Shown: positions 21,525 to 32,179, counted from the stretch's first letter. The stretch: DNA of 64,000 nt from Dermacentor variabilis (GCF_050947875.1 NW_027460291.1:23209368-23273367), one strand, 5' to 3'. The notes: generated from the letters alone by a model not told the origin. Numbers and translations: made by a program.

Positions 21525-21818
21525 TGTCACGTGGGTGACTGCGAGCTACCTGGCACGCAGGCAGACAGAAAGGGACGCTGCGTCGGCGGTAGACTTAAAG
21601 AGAGTTTAATGGGCGAACTTGTGCCCTAAATCAAGCGAACAACGCGGTGACGGCAAAAGCAGCAAGTGCGTCTGGGGCGTTCGTCGGACTGAGCCAGCAA
21701 TGGCGGTGGTCCCGTATTTATACGTTTCGCGTCCATGATCGAAACGCGTCAAGCGACGCTGCTTGCGTGGCAGCGACGCCGGTCGCGTCGCTAGAAGCCG
21801 AAATAAACGCACGTGACA
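21525..21818 (-). repeat. gypsy-2 5' LTR (294 bp)
   Basis: The ends are perfect 9 bp inverted repeats, TGTCACGTG and CACGTGACA (21,810-21,818 and 21,525-21,533). A TATA-like TATAAATACG lies near 21,715 on the minus strand and ATTAAA near 21,605. The post-LTR sequence CTTTGGTGGAGGTGC (21,510-21,524, minus) is a candidate primer-binding site. There is no second LTR. Confidence 0.88.
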
Positions 21819-21906
21819 ATATTCATTTGTTATGCTTTGCACCAGTTTCACAAGTGAGCAAAATAATTGTTAAGGACAACATGATCAGTAGGATATTCAA
21901 TTTTAT
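21819..21906 (-). pseudogene. LINE-A ORF2, short segment between gypsy-2 and gypsy-3
   Basis: These 88 bp encode the stretch just after the RT FADD box (EYPTDHVVLNNYFAHL, stop, NWCKA-QMNI on the minus strand). It joins the sense of 27,284 upward with that of 18,875 downward. The 21 bp repeat at 21,819-21,839 is part of it. Confidence 0.75.
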
Positions 21907-22047
21907 TGTTACGAAAGATGTTTATTTACAGGGTGAAACGAGGTCGAAGAGGAAGCCACAGGCCAGGGCCAGCTGGCGCAGAGTACCTCTAGGTCACGCG
22001 CGCCCACTCAACTTCTTTCTCTGTCTCAGTCACGCAGTGCTGCGACA
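21907..22047 (-). repeat. gypsy-3 3' LTR (141 bp)
   Basis: In minus sense it runs from TGTCGCAGCACTGC to CATCTTTCGTAACA, homologous to 27,140-27,283. It is unusually short for a Ty3/gypsy LTR, but both ends are TG...CA. The sequence just upstream (minus CCCCCGGGTAAAA) is a weak polypurine-tract candidate. Confidence 0.8.
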
Positions 22048-22189
22048 TTTTACCCGGGGGCAGACGAAGCTCGCTGAGCCAGTTAAAGGGACCTGTTACG
22101 GTACTGCTTGAGTCTGGCCATGTGAACAACTTACGCCGCACGTGAACGCCGATTGCTTGCCGTCACATTGGCGACGACATAGCTCACAT

Positions 22190-23140
22190 GTCCCGTCTAA
22201 GTGGCGAGAAACTTGCGGTGCAATCTCTTTTTGCGAACAAGGGTCCACAACGAAATATAGTCACCGGGAGTAAAGCTGGTGGGGATATGCCTCGCATTAT
22301 AGCTATACTTGCTGTTGCCTTGTGAGGACAACGTCCTAAGATGCGCCAGTCGACGTGCTTCTTCAGCACGACACAGAGTTTTGGCGATGGAAGGGTCTTC
22401 TTGACACGATACAGGTAGAATAGTGTCCAGAAAGCTCTGGGGAGTGCGCGCGTACAGCAAAATGAACGGCGCATATCCAGTAACTTCGTGCTTGGCACTG
22501 TTGTACGCGTACGTTACGAAAGCTACGACGTCGTCCCAATTTTTGTGGTCAGCAGTGACATACATTGATAACATGTTGGTAAGGGTTCGATTATTCGTCC
22601 GCTCCGTGAGGCCATTGGTCAGCGGGTGGTAAGGAATGGAATGACGACATGTAGAACCACAAAGCCGTAAAAGTTCTTCAGCGACGTCGGCGGTGAATTG
22701 CCGTCCGCGGTCACGGATGACAACCTGCGAAGTGCCACGACGGAGTATAACTTGATGCATCAAAAATGAAGAGAGATCTGCTGCAGTGGCAGATGGAAGT
22801 ACCACCGTTTCCGTGTAGCGAGTAACGTAATCTACGCATACTATAATCCAGCGGTAGCCAGCTGACATCTTTGGGAGCGGGCCGAGCAAGTCGATGCCGA
22901 CTTTTTCAAAGGGTAACGTCGATGGCCTAACTGGATGCAAATAGCCTGCTGGAGCCGTCGTCGATTGCGTGTGGCGCTGGCAAGCTGTACAGCTGGCGAT
23001 ATATTGTTTCGTTGTTTTCCAGAGCTTGGGCCAGAAAAATATCTAAGTCGGTGTAGTGTGCATGCAAAGCCAAGGTGCCCGGACATGATATCGTCATGCA
23101 TAGAACGATGGACAGCAGGGCGCAGGTTTTCGGGCACAAC
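22190..23140 (-). pseudogene. gypsy-3 integrase region
   Basis: The main frame (22,940-22,197) has the catalytic Asp in VGIDLLGPLP, the second Asp in VVIRDRGRQFTA and the Glu in NGLTERTNNRT. It ends with the GDYISLWT motif. The upstream HHCC zinc region (23,137-22,941) is frameshifted (MHDDIMSGHLGFACTLHRL). Integrase joins element DNA to the host chromosome. Confidence 0.85.
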
Positions 23141-23658
23141 TAGAAGAAATGGAGGACCATCAGCTGAGTAATTTTTTTGTACCGCAAACCATTACGAAAA
23201 GTAAATGGTGTCGTTCCTGCTGGCTCACGTGCAGCTACCCGTAGGGATTTCAAGGTAGGGTCGCAACGTTGCTCGCTCTCGAAAATACTCAGGCCTGGAA
23301 AGCCGCAAGAGATGGAAACTAGGTAGTCATCGAAATCATCATCGTCAGCTTTAGTGTGCGGCGAAGGGAGACGGGATACACAATCAGCATCCGCGTGACA
23401 GCCTCCGCTCTTGTAGTTAACGGAAAAGCTGTGCTCTTGAAGGCGCAAAGCCCAGCCGGCCAGCCGGCCAGAGGGGTCACGCAGCCCAACGAGCCAACAG
23501 AGTGAATGATGATCAGTCACTATCGTGAATGCGTGGCCGTGTAGATACGGACGGAACTTCTGAATGGCGAACACGACTGTTAGACACTCGAGTTCAGTAA
23601 CTGTGTGGTGTTTCTCTGCTTTTGTAAGGGTCCGACTAGCATTGGCAATGACACGCTG
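23140..23658 (-). pseudogene. gypsy-3 RNase H, C-terminal part
   Basis: It reads RVIANASRTLTKAEKHHTV, FRPYLHGHAFTIVTDHHSL and CWLVGLRDPSGRL, typical of the gypsy RNase H and connection region. The N-terminal RNase H piece (LTELHTDASGAGVGAVLVQ) is on the other side of the SINE, at 23,910-24,000. Confidence 0.85.
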
Positions 23659-23909
23659 CACCCACCGTGGTTGCTCAGTGGCTATGGTGTTGGGCTGCGG
23701 AGCACGAGGTCGCGGGATCGAATCCCGGCCACGGCGGCCGCATTTCGATGGGGGCGAAATGCGAAAACACCCATGTACTTACATTTAGGTGCACGTCAAG
23801 GAACCCCAGGTTGTCGAAATTTCCGGAGTCCTCCACTACGGCATACCTCGTAATCAGAGAGTGGTTTTTGCACGTAAAACCCCATAATTAAATTTTTAAT
23901 GAAATGCTG
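23647..23909. repeat. 12 bp target duplication pair around the SINE
   Basis: AATGACACGCTG (23,647-23,658) and AATGAAATGCTG (23,898-23,909) match at 10 of 12 positions and bracket the SINE exactly. Confidence 0.7.
23659..23897 (+). mobile_element. tRNA-derived SINE (family S1, copy 1)
   Basis: The 5' part has internal RNA polymerase III promoter boxes: box A TTGCTCAGTGG and box B GGATCGAATCC. The tRNA-like head (to about 23,738) is followed by a conserved body (ATTTCGATGGGGGCGAAATG, GTGCACGT, CCGGAGTCCTCCACTACGGC) and an AT-rich tail. It is the same family as 55,346-55,588. It inserted into the gypsy-3 RNase H region. SINEs are non-autonomous and would borrow LINE machinery. Confidence 0.88.
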
Positions 23910-25752
23910 ACGGCCACCGCAGATCTGAACAAGCACAGCGCCAACACCCGCACCGCTGGCGTCAGTATGCAGCTCAGTTAACGCCTCCGGATCAAACTGC
24001 CGCAGAACCGATCCAGAAGTCAACAAAAAATTTCAGCTGTTGAAACGCGGACTCGCACTCGGCAGTGGACAAGTATGGTTTGTATTTGTGAAGGAGAGAC
24101 GTGAGGGGCGAGGCAAGCTGTGTGAAATTCTTGATAAAGCGCCGCAAATATGAGCAAAGGCCCAAAAGACTTCGCAGATCTTTCACCGTGTGTGGCTGTT
24201 AGAAGTCACGAACCGCTGCTATCTTTTCAGGGTCCGGTCGTATGCCGTCTTTTTCGACCAGAAAGCCTAGTACGAGAGCTTGACGCCCACCAGAATGACA
24301 TTTCTTCGAGTTTAAAATAAGGCCAGCTTGCTGGATACAGTCAAGAACGGCCGACACGCGCTGATTGTGCTCGCCGAATGTCCGGCAGTAGATAATGACG
24401 TCGCCTAAATAGCACATGCAAATTTCCCATTTCAGTCCGCGGAGCACGGTATCCATAAATCGCTCGGATGTAGCTGGAGCGTTGCATAAGCCAAAGGGCG
24501 TAACATTGAACTCAAAGAGACCATCAGGTGTCATGAACGCTGTCTTCTAATTATCTGAGGGGTACATGGGAATTTGCCAATATCCTGACCCTTAATCAAC
24601 AGAAGAGCAATACGACGCGGAGTGGAGGCAGTCGACGGCGTCGTCTATTCGGGGTACACGTCATTTTTTGTGACGATGTTCCGGCGGCGATAGTCCACAC
24701 AGAATCTCCATGAGTTGTCTTTCTTCTTGACTAGGATTACAGGAGCAGCTCAGGGGCTACATGATTCCTAGGTCACTTCTCTCTTTAACATTTCTTCGAC
24801 CTGCTCGGCGATGACTTTTCTCTCTGAATGTGAAACGTGATGAGGCTTCTGACGAATTGGCGTCGCTTGCCCTGTAGGAATGGGCTGTTGCATACGAGAC
24901 GCCGGTGGTGTAAGGGAAGCTCTTTGGCCTTGAGCAAAATCAAACACTGTGGCGTGGCGAGCGAGCACTCCTTGAAGCAGACACTGTTCACTAGAAGACA
25001 GGGACTTGTTAATCATGCGCTTAAAGTCAGCAGAATTATCAATGCTGGAATCGGGGTTGGATTTTTTTCCCGGCAGTTGACATTTCGACCGTTCCGACGC
25101 TGACAGTGGCTTGTTCGTCAAAACTTGCCAGTTTAAGTCCTAGCGGCAACGTTATGGATTGAGTTGAAACGTTCCCTGTCCACAAACGAGTACAACCATT
25201 AGTGGTCACAACTAGGGAGCCAGGGACTATCACAGTTTTCTTAAGGGCATTGTTATAAGCGGGCTCCGCTCAACCACAAGAACCCGTACGACGGCATGAA
25301 GTATTGACAGGCACAAACATTTCAGTTTGAGGAGGCAAACACACATCTTGCAACACGGAGAAAACGTCGGCAGCATCGCTGGTATTATCTGTCATTGAAG
25401 TTCGCGCGGGGTGGCGAAGAGAAATCGCGCCACTTCTACAATCCAAAGTTGCCCCCCCCTCACGCAAGAAATCAATTCCTAAAATTATGTAATGCGTTGT
25501 ACGTGCAAGCACAGTAAAGTCACTTCTAAATATCTGGTCCCCTATCATAACTGAAAAAGAACAGACCCCAAGTGGGCGTAACATTTCCCCACCAACTCCG
25601 CGAAACATAGCGTTCCGATCCCAAGAAAACGTAACTTTTTCTCGAAGACGATTTTTGAAGGACAGGCTCATAACAGAAACTGCCGCCCTGGTATCAACTA
25701 AACCAAAAGCACTCAAATTGTGAGCTAAAACATACACTTTGTTTTTAAACAA
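23910..25752 (-). pseudogene. gypsy-3 protease, RT and start of RNase H
   Basis: Protease near 25,740-25,470: the active site reads LVDTRAAVSVM, so the Gly of DTG is Arg. Later motifs HYIILGIDFL and SCRRTGSCG follow. The RT start is near 24,850 (RQKPHHVSHSERKVIAEQVE). [16 protein letters not shown] lies near 24,720. The catalytic box reads YLGD (near 24,410) where YLDD is expected, losing one metal-binding Asp. RNase H starts LTELHTDASGAG near 23,980. Stops and frameshifts lie at about 24,770, 24,200 and 24,030. Confidence 0.85.
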
Positions 25753-25799
25753 TTTAGCACAAGGGGGTCTTGATGAAGATTAATATATTGCAGCCTCAC

Positions 25800-27137
25800 C
25801 CCCGTCGGTCGCACCAGCTAGTTTCCCAGCGGCGGCAGTGACAACGAGCGATGACGAGGTGATGGAGAGAGCCGTTGTCGTATCGGTGGTGGTGTGAGGC
25901 GGCGCTCAGAAACGGGGGAGTCACTGCGGTTCGCGCGTCCCTGCCGCAGCCGTTGGAAGGAAGTCGTATACGGCCAGGGCTCGTCAGCAGGCACGCGGGG
26001 TGTGTAGGCATTAAACCGAGGAGCACGCTGCTGGCGGCGCTGGCAAGACCTAGTAATGTGTCCAGGCAGACCACGGCTGTAGCTAATGCGGGAGTCGCGG
26101 CTTGTCGCGGGTGACACCGGTGACATGGGTGTCAGGGGTAGAAACGAACTCTCAGGCTGGTTGCAGGACGTAAGAGACCGCGGAACAAATCGTTGTGGTG
26201 CATCTTGCCGGCGTCACAGACTTGGTTGCGGTGGAAAGTTGCTGCTCTCCGGACGATCAGCATAGGTCCTGCGAGGCTCTCGGTAACTCTGACGTGCCCA
26301 GCTGACCGGTGGCACAAGAGAGTGATCGTCAAATGCACACTTATGGCACACATGAGCGTCGTCAACAATTTTAGGGCGTTCAAGTCCTTCTTTAACCACT
26401 TGCCGAATCACCGAGGAGATGTCGTCGTGGGTTGGGACGGACACACTTGCAATAGTAGTGACACTGTCCAAGTGTCCTAACTTTGGCCGAATCCTTCTCA
26501 TTTTAAGCCCTTCAAATGCCGGGCAGTGTTTCTTCAGATCAGACAGAGTACTAAGGTAATCCTTCGTTATAAGAAAATTGTAAACATCTTGAGCAATTCT
26601 TTTAAAATGTCCTACATTGTCTTCATTTGTCATGGTGGCGCTGACGATTCCGCATCATTTCAAAGCGGCCTCTATGTACGTTGTACAAGTTTCGCCACGT
26701 AATTGAGCTCGTCGGGAAAGCGTCTGCTCACCCTTCTTTTTCTTAGATCGGATCTTAGATCTTCTACAAACTTATTCCAGCTTGTAAGAACGTTCTCGTG
26801 GTTTTCAAACCAGAGGAGCACGGTTCCAGCGAGAAAAAAAACCACGTTATCGAGCTTCATTGTGGTGCTCCAATGGTTGTGGCGACTCACTCTGTTGTAG
26901 TGTTTAAGCCAGGCATCGACGTCTTCGTTCGCCTTCCCTAAAAAGGTGGGTGACTCTCGCAGCGATGCCCAGTAGCCAGCCTGACCTACGTGATTGCTGT
27001 CTGGTTCGCCGCAGATGGTTTCGTTATTGCCGTCTGCTGCTTGTGGCCGTAAACCGGCCAAGCGTCTACTCCGTCGGAGAGTTGGCAGAGTTGGGTCGTC
27101 CAGGATCGTCCAAGATTTGCTCCGCACGACCACAAAT
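25800..27137 (-). pseudogene. gypsy-3 gag
   Basis: It starts near 27,133 (TLRRSRRLAGLRPQAA), with a capsid-like FLGKANEDVDAWLKHYNRVS and VLLWFENHENVLTSWNKF. After a frameshift near 26,650 it continues (GHFKRIAQDVYNFLITKDYL, then LSDLKKHCPAFEGLKMRRI). The nucleocapsid region reads YSRGLPGHITRSCQRR near 26,060, so both leading Cys of the CCHC knuckle are lost. Pro/Arg/Ser-rich sequence follows to about 25,800. Confidence 0.8.
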
Positions 27138-27139
27138 GA

Positions 27140-27283
27140 TGTTACGAAAAATGTTTATTTACAGGGTGAAACGAGGTCCAAGAGAAAGCCATAGGCCAGG
27201 CCTAGTTGGCGCAGAGTACCACGAGATCACGCGCGCGCAGTCTACTTCTTCTTTCTCTGCCTCAGTCGTGTAGTGCTGCGACA
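27140..27283 (-). repeat. gypsy-3 5' LTR (144 bp)
   Basis: In minus sense it starts TGTCGCAGCACTAC and ends TTTTTCGTAACA. It matches 21,907-22,047 with several substitutions and indels, implying some age since insertion. Right of 27,283 LINE-A RT coding sense resumes at once. Confidence 0.82.
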
Positions 27284-29394
27284 GTAGGATAAAACGCAAT
27301 CATCTGCAAAAATGCCTATTTTAACTGAGGTGTGTAGGGGGATATCATTAATATAAAGCAGGGGTAAAAGAGGACCCAGTACTGAGCCTTGGGGAACCCC
27401 TGATGAAATAGGCGTCAAGGATGAGTTAGTAGAGTTGAAACATACATATTGCGAACTCTGGGAAAGAAAGTCCGATATCCAACAAACCAAAGACGAATTT
27501 TTTAGTATAGCAAAAAGCTTGCGCATAAGTTGCGGGTGTGAGACAGGGTCGAAGGCCTTTGCATACTCTAGAAAAATAGAATCAATCTGGTCACCTATGT
27601 CTAAAGAGCTGCCGATGACATGAACGAATTCTGTCCCTTGTGTTATAGTGCAAATACCATGTCTAAAACCATTTTGCAAAGTGCATAAAATATTGTTAGT
27701 TTCAAGAAATTCTATAATATATTTGAAGATAATGTGTTCGAGTAATTTACATGAGTGTGCTGTTAAGGAGGTTGGCCTATAGTTAGATAACAATTGAACG
27801 CTACCCGACTTAAATAACGGCAGAAGTGAAGCAAGTTTCCACGAGGAAGGAAGTGTGGCGGTTGAGAGAGATTCGCTAAAGATAATTGTTAGATATTTTC
27901 TGCACTAAAGAGAGTACCGAAGGAGAAAAACAGTAGGTATACTGTCACGACCTGATGACTTCTCGGTGTCTAAGTTTAGGATTAAGTTGAGTAAATCGTT
28001 AGGAGACGCTGATATATCGTCGATAGGAGGGCATGGTTTGGAATCAAAAACAGGGGGTTACAGAGTTATCAGTCGTGAAGACAGAGTGGAAGTAAGTGGT
28101 AAAGGAAGCTATTGTCTGCGAATAAGAAACTGCAACATTGGTAATTATTTGTCCGAGGATGACCCAGCTGGAAGGATGTCGCTCCAAAATTTCCGGGGAT
28201 TAGCCGTCGTTAATTTCGGCAAGGTTACCTTGTAATAAAATTCTTTTACAGCAACTATTTTAGAACAGAGTTCCTTTTTAGCGCTATGGAGTTGCATGAG
28301 GTTGTCTGAGTCACCAGAGTGCTTCGATGGACGTAATCTTGCCACACGACGTGATAAATGCAAAAAATGTCCCTAGTCATCCAAGGAATTACAGCGTTTT
28401 TTTTTCGTTCTGAAAGGAATAGCAAGGTTGATATACTTACTGACAAGATTTTTGGAGAAACTTGTCAAGCTATTATTACCATTAGTGGTACTTATCAGTT
28501 GAAACTCATGAGAAGAATCTTATAGGGCGTCTGGTATTGCCAATTCATCAGCGCGGCTAAAGTCACAAAATGTGCGGTGGATATAGCGGGATTTAAGGAC
28601 GATACCAGGAACTTAAATCAACACAGCATTGTGGTCAGATAATCCCACGATAGCATCGCATTCGTAGCCGGCATTAAAAAGAGATGTAGTAAGAAAGACA
28701 AGATGAAGGACTGAAGTTTGGCCAGTGAAATCTTGAACGATCTGGTGCAGGCCACAGGACTATGAAATGTAGCCAAACTTCCGCCCGATAGCTACTCCGT
28801 GTCCGCTTACTTTCATAGAAGACCAGTCAACACCAGGAGCACTAAAATCGGCCATGCAAATAACGTTAGGTGAAGAAGTACTATGACTATGCAAAAATCA
28901 CATAGATTGTATAAAACCTCAATATTAGAACCAGGCTGACGTTGAAAGACCCCTGTATTCAAAGACATATTTTCAAGTTGAACTTTACAACGCAAAGACT
29001 CAGTATCGGGTGGGGTAAGGAGTGCAGAAAAGTGAAGGTGAGATTGAAGAAATAGAACAGCACCGCCTCTACTTCCGTATATTGTCTCACGCCGAACCAC
29101 ATTGAAACCAGGGGGGGGGGAGGGTTTGCCTCAGAATCATGCACACCATCATGTAACCACGGGGGTATTCCTTAAGAGTCCACCTAGTCGACTGTCCATT
29201 TCGGCCCCTACCGATTGGATGCAACTGTACAAGCGAGGAGGAGACGAACGGCCCTAGCCAATCAGCAGTGGCCGAAATAGACACTCCACAGCTGGACTTT
29301 TACGGGTGTCAGTAACACCGATAATATTTGGCGAGTAAGGCAAAACCCAGGAAAGAAATTTAGAAAAATAGTTGACAACGCTTATTGCATTAAC
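27284..29394 (-). pseudogene. LINE-A ORF2, endonuclease, linker and RT N-terminal part
   Basis: In minus sense the endonuclease starts near 29,390 (YFSKFLSWVLPYSPNIIG-type motif) with GSRGGAVLFLQS near 29,080. The linker (LPKLTTANPRKFWSDILP) is near 28,180. The RT spans 27,793-27,284 with NYRPTSLTAHSCKLLEH, LEYAKAFDPVSHPQL, GVPQGSVLGPLLPLLYINDI and the catalytic IFADDCVLSY. Stops and frameshifts break the endonuclease. The RT catalytic Asp pair is intact. The frame is cut by the gypsy-3 LTR at 27,283. Confidence 0.82.
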
Positions 29395-29813
29395 GTTTAA
29401 AATGGAATGTTTATTTCCACTACTGTGAAGTCAAGGGACTTTGGTCCCAGCAATTGTTTCAGCGGGTTTAGTTGAACCAGGAGTTCATCTGACGAGAGCA
29501 TTGGATGTGCTATCCAAATGGTATCGTACCCTGTCAATAAATGATCAAATCGAAGTTGGACAGATGAGCCATTATCCCTATGAGAGCAGGATGCTTCCCA
29601 GAGCTTCCTGCGAATATTGCGAACCTGTGGCGCGAAGCCTTCGGAAACAGGAAAGCTAGTGTTCTTAAGTTCATAGCAATTCCTCAGCACCATGCACCTT
29701 ATCCTGAAAATCATGGACCTTCATGATATCGCGACGTGACCTGCCTTTGAAGTTATTGCCGAGTCTATGACGCCTTTCGATAGCAGACATGCAATCTTAG
29801 CATCCTGGAACCA
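29395..29813 (-). pseudogene. LINE-A ORF1, C-terminal part
   Basis: It reads AIERRHRLGNNFKGRSRR and then, in another frame, KNTSFPVSEGFAPQVRNIRR, KLWEASCSHRDNGSSVQLRF, ending KQLLGPKS. This is the RRM/CTD-like tail of LINE ORF1 RNA-binding proteins. The N-terminal part is beyond the RTE insertion, at 31,321-31,632. Confidence 0.75.
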
Positions 29814-31320
29814 CTTCATTATCATCATCATCATCACCAGCCTGGCTACGCCCACTGCAGGGCAAAGGCCTTTCCCATACTTCTCCAACTACCTCAGTCA
29901 TGTGCTAATTGTGGCCATGTTGTCCCTGCAATCTCCCTAATCTCATCCGCCCACTTATGTTTCTACCACCCCCTGCTACACTTCCCTTCTCTTGGAATCC
30001 AGTCCGTAACCCTTAATGAACATCCTGCCTCCTCATTACACGCCCTGCCCATGCCCATTTCTTTTTCTTGATTTCAAATAAGATGTCATTAACTCGCGTT
30101 CGTTCTCTCATCCAATCTGCTCTTTTCTTAACCCTTAACGTTACACCCATCATTCTTTTTTCCATAGCTCGTTGCGTCGTCCTCAAGTTAAGTAGAACCC
30201 TTTTCGTAAGCTTCCAGGCTTCTGCCCCGTAGGTAGGTACTGGTAAGACACAGCTGTTATGCACTTTTCTCTTAAGGAATAATGGCAACCTGCTGTTCAT
30301 GATCTGAGAATGCGTGCCAAATCTACCCCTGCCCATTACCATTCTTGTGACTATTTCAGCCTCATGATCTGGATCCGCGGTCATTACCTGCCCTAAGTAG
30401 ATGTATTCCCTTACCACTTCCAGTGCCTCGCTACCTGTCGTAAACTTCTCTTCTCTTCCGAGACTGTTAAACATTACTTCAGTTTTCTGCAGATTAATTT
30501 TAAGACCCACTTTGCCTCTCGAGGTCAGTGAACATGCACTACAATTGGTCCCCTGAGTTAATAAGCAAGGCAATATCAGCGAATTGCAAGTTACTAAGGT
30601 ATTATCGATTAATTATTATCCCCAATTCTTCCCTATCCAGGTCTCCGAATACCTTCTCTGAACACGCTGTGAATAGCATTGGAGAGATCGTATCTCCCTG
30701 CCTGATGCCTTCTTTATTGGGATTTTGTTGCTTTCTTAATGGAGGACTATGGTGGCTGTGGAGCCGCTATAGATATCTTTCAGTATTTCTACCTGCGGCT
30801 CGTCTACACTCTGGTTCCGTAATGTCTGCATGAATGATGAGGTTTCAACTGAATCAAATGCTTTCTATTAATCAATGATAGCTATATATGAGGGCTGGTT
30901 ATATTGAACACATTTTTCTATCACCTGATTGATAGTGTGAATACGGTCTATTGTTGAGTAGCCTTTACGGAATCCTGCCTGGTCCTTTGCTTGACAGAAG
31001 TCTAAGGTGTTCCTGATTGTAATTGCGATTATCTTAGTAAACACTTTTTAGGCAACGCACAGTAAGGTGATCGGTCTACAATTTTTCAAGTATTTGGCGT
31101 CCCCTTTCTTATATATTAAGAGTATGTTGGCAGTCTTACAAGGGTCCGGTACGCTCGAGCTCATGAGGCATTGCATATACAGGGTGGCCAGTTTTTGTAG
31201 AAAAATCTGCCCATCATCTTTCAACCACTTAGCACTTGCAATGTTGGAGGAATGTTCCTTATTATTCTCGTTAGGGTCTCGCTGAGACGATGTATACTAA
31301 TGTTGTTTCTGCGCGACCTG
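29814..31320 (-). mobile_element. RTE-like LINE, 5'-truncated copy (copy 3), inserted in LINE-A ORF1
   Basis: The minus strand covers most of an RTE reverse transcriptase. Near 31,130 it shows NILLIYKKGDAKYLKN and PITLLCVAYKVFTKI; near 30,960 QAGFRKGYSTIDRIHTIN. An open frame at 30,573-30,013 has VGLKINLQKTEVMFNSLGRE and ILFEIKKKKWAWAGRVMRRQ. The 3' end (29,814-29,990) is the conserved GC-rich terminus with an (ATC)n tail on plus. It lacks the endonuclease and has stops, so it is a dead copy. It is the longest RTE copy in the window. Confidence 0.88.
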
Positions 31321-31632
31321 TTTTCTATATTGTCCTTTCTGCAAGACAGTTGATGTAATGTTTTAAATGCTGGATTTGCGTGTGTAGGATGGCATTAAAC
31401 TCCTGCGAACCACTAGGCGTTGAGGGTGACTCTAGAGAAGATACACGAGCTTCCAAAGTTTCGAACCTCGTGTAGAACAATGATTGAAATGTTTTGATTT
31501 CAGCAATATCTAGAGCCAGTTCCTTTTGGCGGTTTAGGAGTTGGGAGAGCGTTTCCGGTACTTCGGGTTGTTTATCAACATCTGTCAACCGGGTTTGGGA
31601 GGCGCGACCACGCGGAGTACAGGGGTAGGTGG
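31321..31632 (-). pseudogene. LINE-A ORF1, N-terminal coiled coil
   Basis: The minus-strand frame (from 31,588, with charged residues upstream) reads VPETLSQLLNRQKELALDIA, FYTRFETLEARVSSLES and QIQHLKHYINCLAE: heptad-like and probably a trimerising coiled coil. Such N-terminal coils are standard in LINE ORF1 proteins. The RTE insertion follows directly. The LINE-A 5' end is at about 31,632, where mariner coding resumes. Confidence 0.7.
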
Positions 31633-31633
31633 A

Positions 31634-32170
31634 TATCAGTGGTAGGTTAATGTGTCATGTAGAATTTACGGTGACACTATCATTGGCCCCGTGTTTTTTG
31701 GTCACAAGCTTACAGGCGAAACATACGTCAATGACATCCTTGATGGGGTGCTTGAGGATTTTCTTTGCGAAGTTCCATTGGCTAGCATCAAGGATATTTG
31801 GTATCAGCATGATGATGCTCCCGCGCACGGCAGCAGCAAAACTTGCAAGTGGCTGATGAAGTATTCCCCCAGCAGTAGATTGGTCGGGATTGGCCCATTG
31901 CTTGGCTGGCACGCTCGTCAGGTTCAACACCCCTGGATTTCTTACTGTGGGGCGATGTCAAGTATCAAGTATACCGGACACCAACCACAACATCAGAGAA
32001 CCTAAAAGAAAAAAAGTCTGCAACTACATCCCCCATACGATGATCAAGAATGCCTCGGAAAATGTGCCTGTGAGAGGCCAAATGTACATCGCAGCAGATG
32101 TTGACACCTTCGAACACGCAATGCAATCAAAGGGTTTTAGATTTGAAGATCACTGGAAAATAATTCCGGC
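31634..32170 (+). pseudogene. Mariner-like transposase, C-terminal part
   Basis: It begins YQW, stop, VNVSCRIYGDTIIGPVFF and goes on GETYVNDILDGVLEDFL. The second catalytic Asp is in IWYQHDDAPAH. After a frameshift the third-acid region reads WLARSSGSTPLDFLLWGDVK, then VYRTPTTTSENLKEK. The tail is NASENVPVRGQMYIAADVD. This continues the fragment at 17,250-17,437 almost codon for codon (HHQY to YQW), so the two are one gene split by 14.2 kb. Stops and a frameshift show it was already decayed or has decayed since. Confidence 0.8.
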
Positions 32171-32179
32171 CCCTACGCC

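Larger units (their letters stand above)
18876..21818 (-). mobile_element. gypsy-2: one-ended Ty3/gypsy element (5' LTR, gag, partial pol)
   Basis: A minus-strand element of the same clade as gypsy-1. It begins exactly at the LTR terminus TGTCACGTG (21,818) and runs through gag, protease and the spacer to the start of RT. It then stops inside pol at VEEMLRD (about 18,877), with no RT core, RNase H, integrase or 3' LTR. A 21 bp copy of LINE-A sequence flanks it on both sides. One end is a clean integration end; the other is internal. Confidence 0.88.
21907..27283 (-). mobile_element. gypsy-3: complete but decayed Ty3/gypsy element
   Basis: A minus-strand element with two similar LTRs (21,907-22,047 and 27,140-27,283), gag, and pol in the order PR-RT-RNase H-INT. 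It belongs to a different lineage from gypsy-1, -2 and -4, with a different gag and short LTRs. It is inserted in the LINE-A RT domain just after FADDCVLSY. A tRNA-derived SINE at 23,659-23,897 interrupts its RNase H. Many stops and lost catalytic residues make it inactive. No clear target duplication is visible. Confidence 0.9.
17737..31632 (-). mobile_element. LINE-A: CR1/L2-like non-LTR retrotransposon, ORF1+ORF2, split by three insertions
   Basis: A minus-strand LINE whose pieces can be placed in order. ORF1 is at 31,632-31,321 and 29,813-29,395. ORF2 is at 29,394-27,284, 21,906-21,819 and 18,875-17,857. A 3' UTR ends in a (TAAA)n tail at 17,775-17,737. The gaps are an RTE LINE (29,814-31,320), gypsy-3 (21,907-27,283) and the one-ended gypsy-2 (18,876-21,818). 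Coding sense runs across each gap: FADDCVLSY continues as EYPTDHVVLNN, then NWCKA-QMNI, then NLSKTVSMSFTRR. The whole sits inside a mariner-like transposase. Confidence 0.85.
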
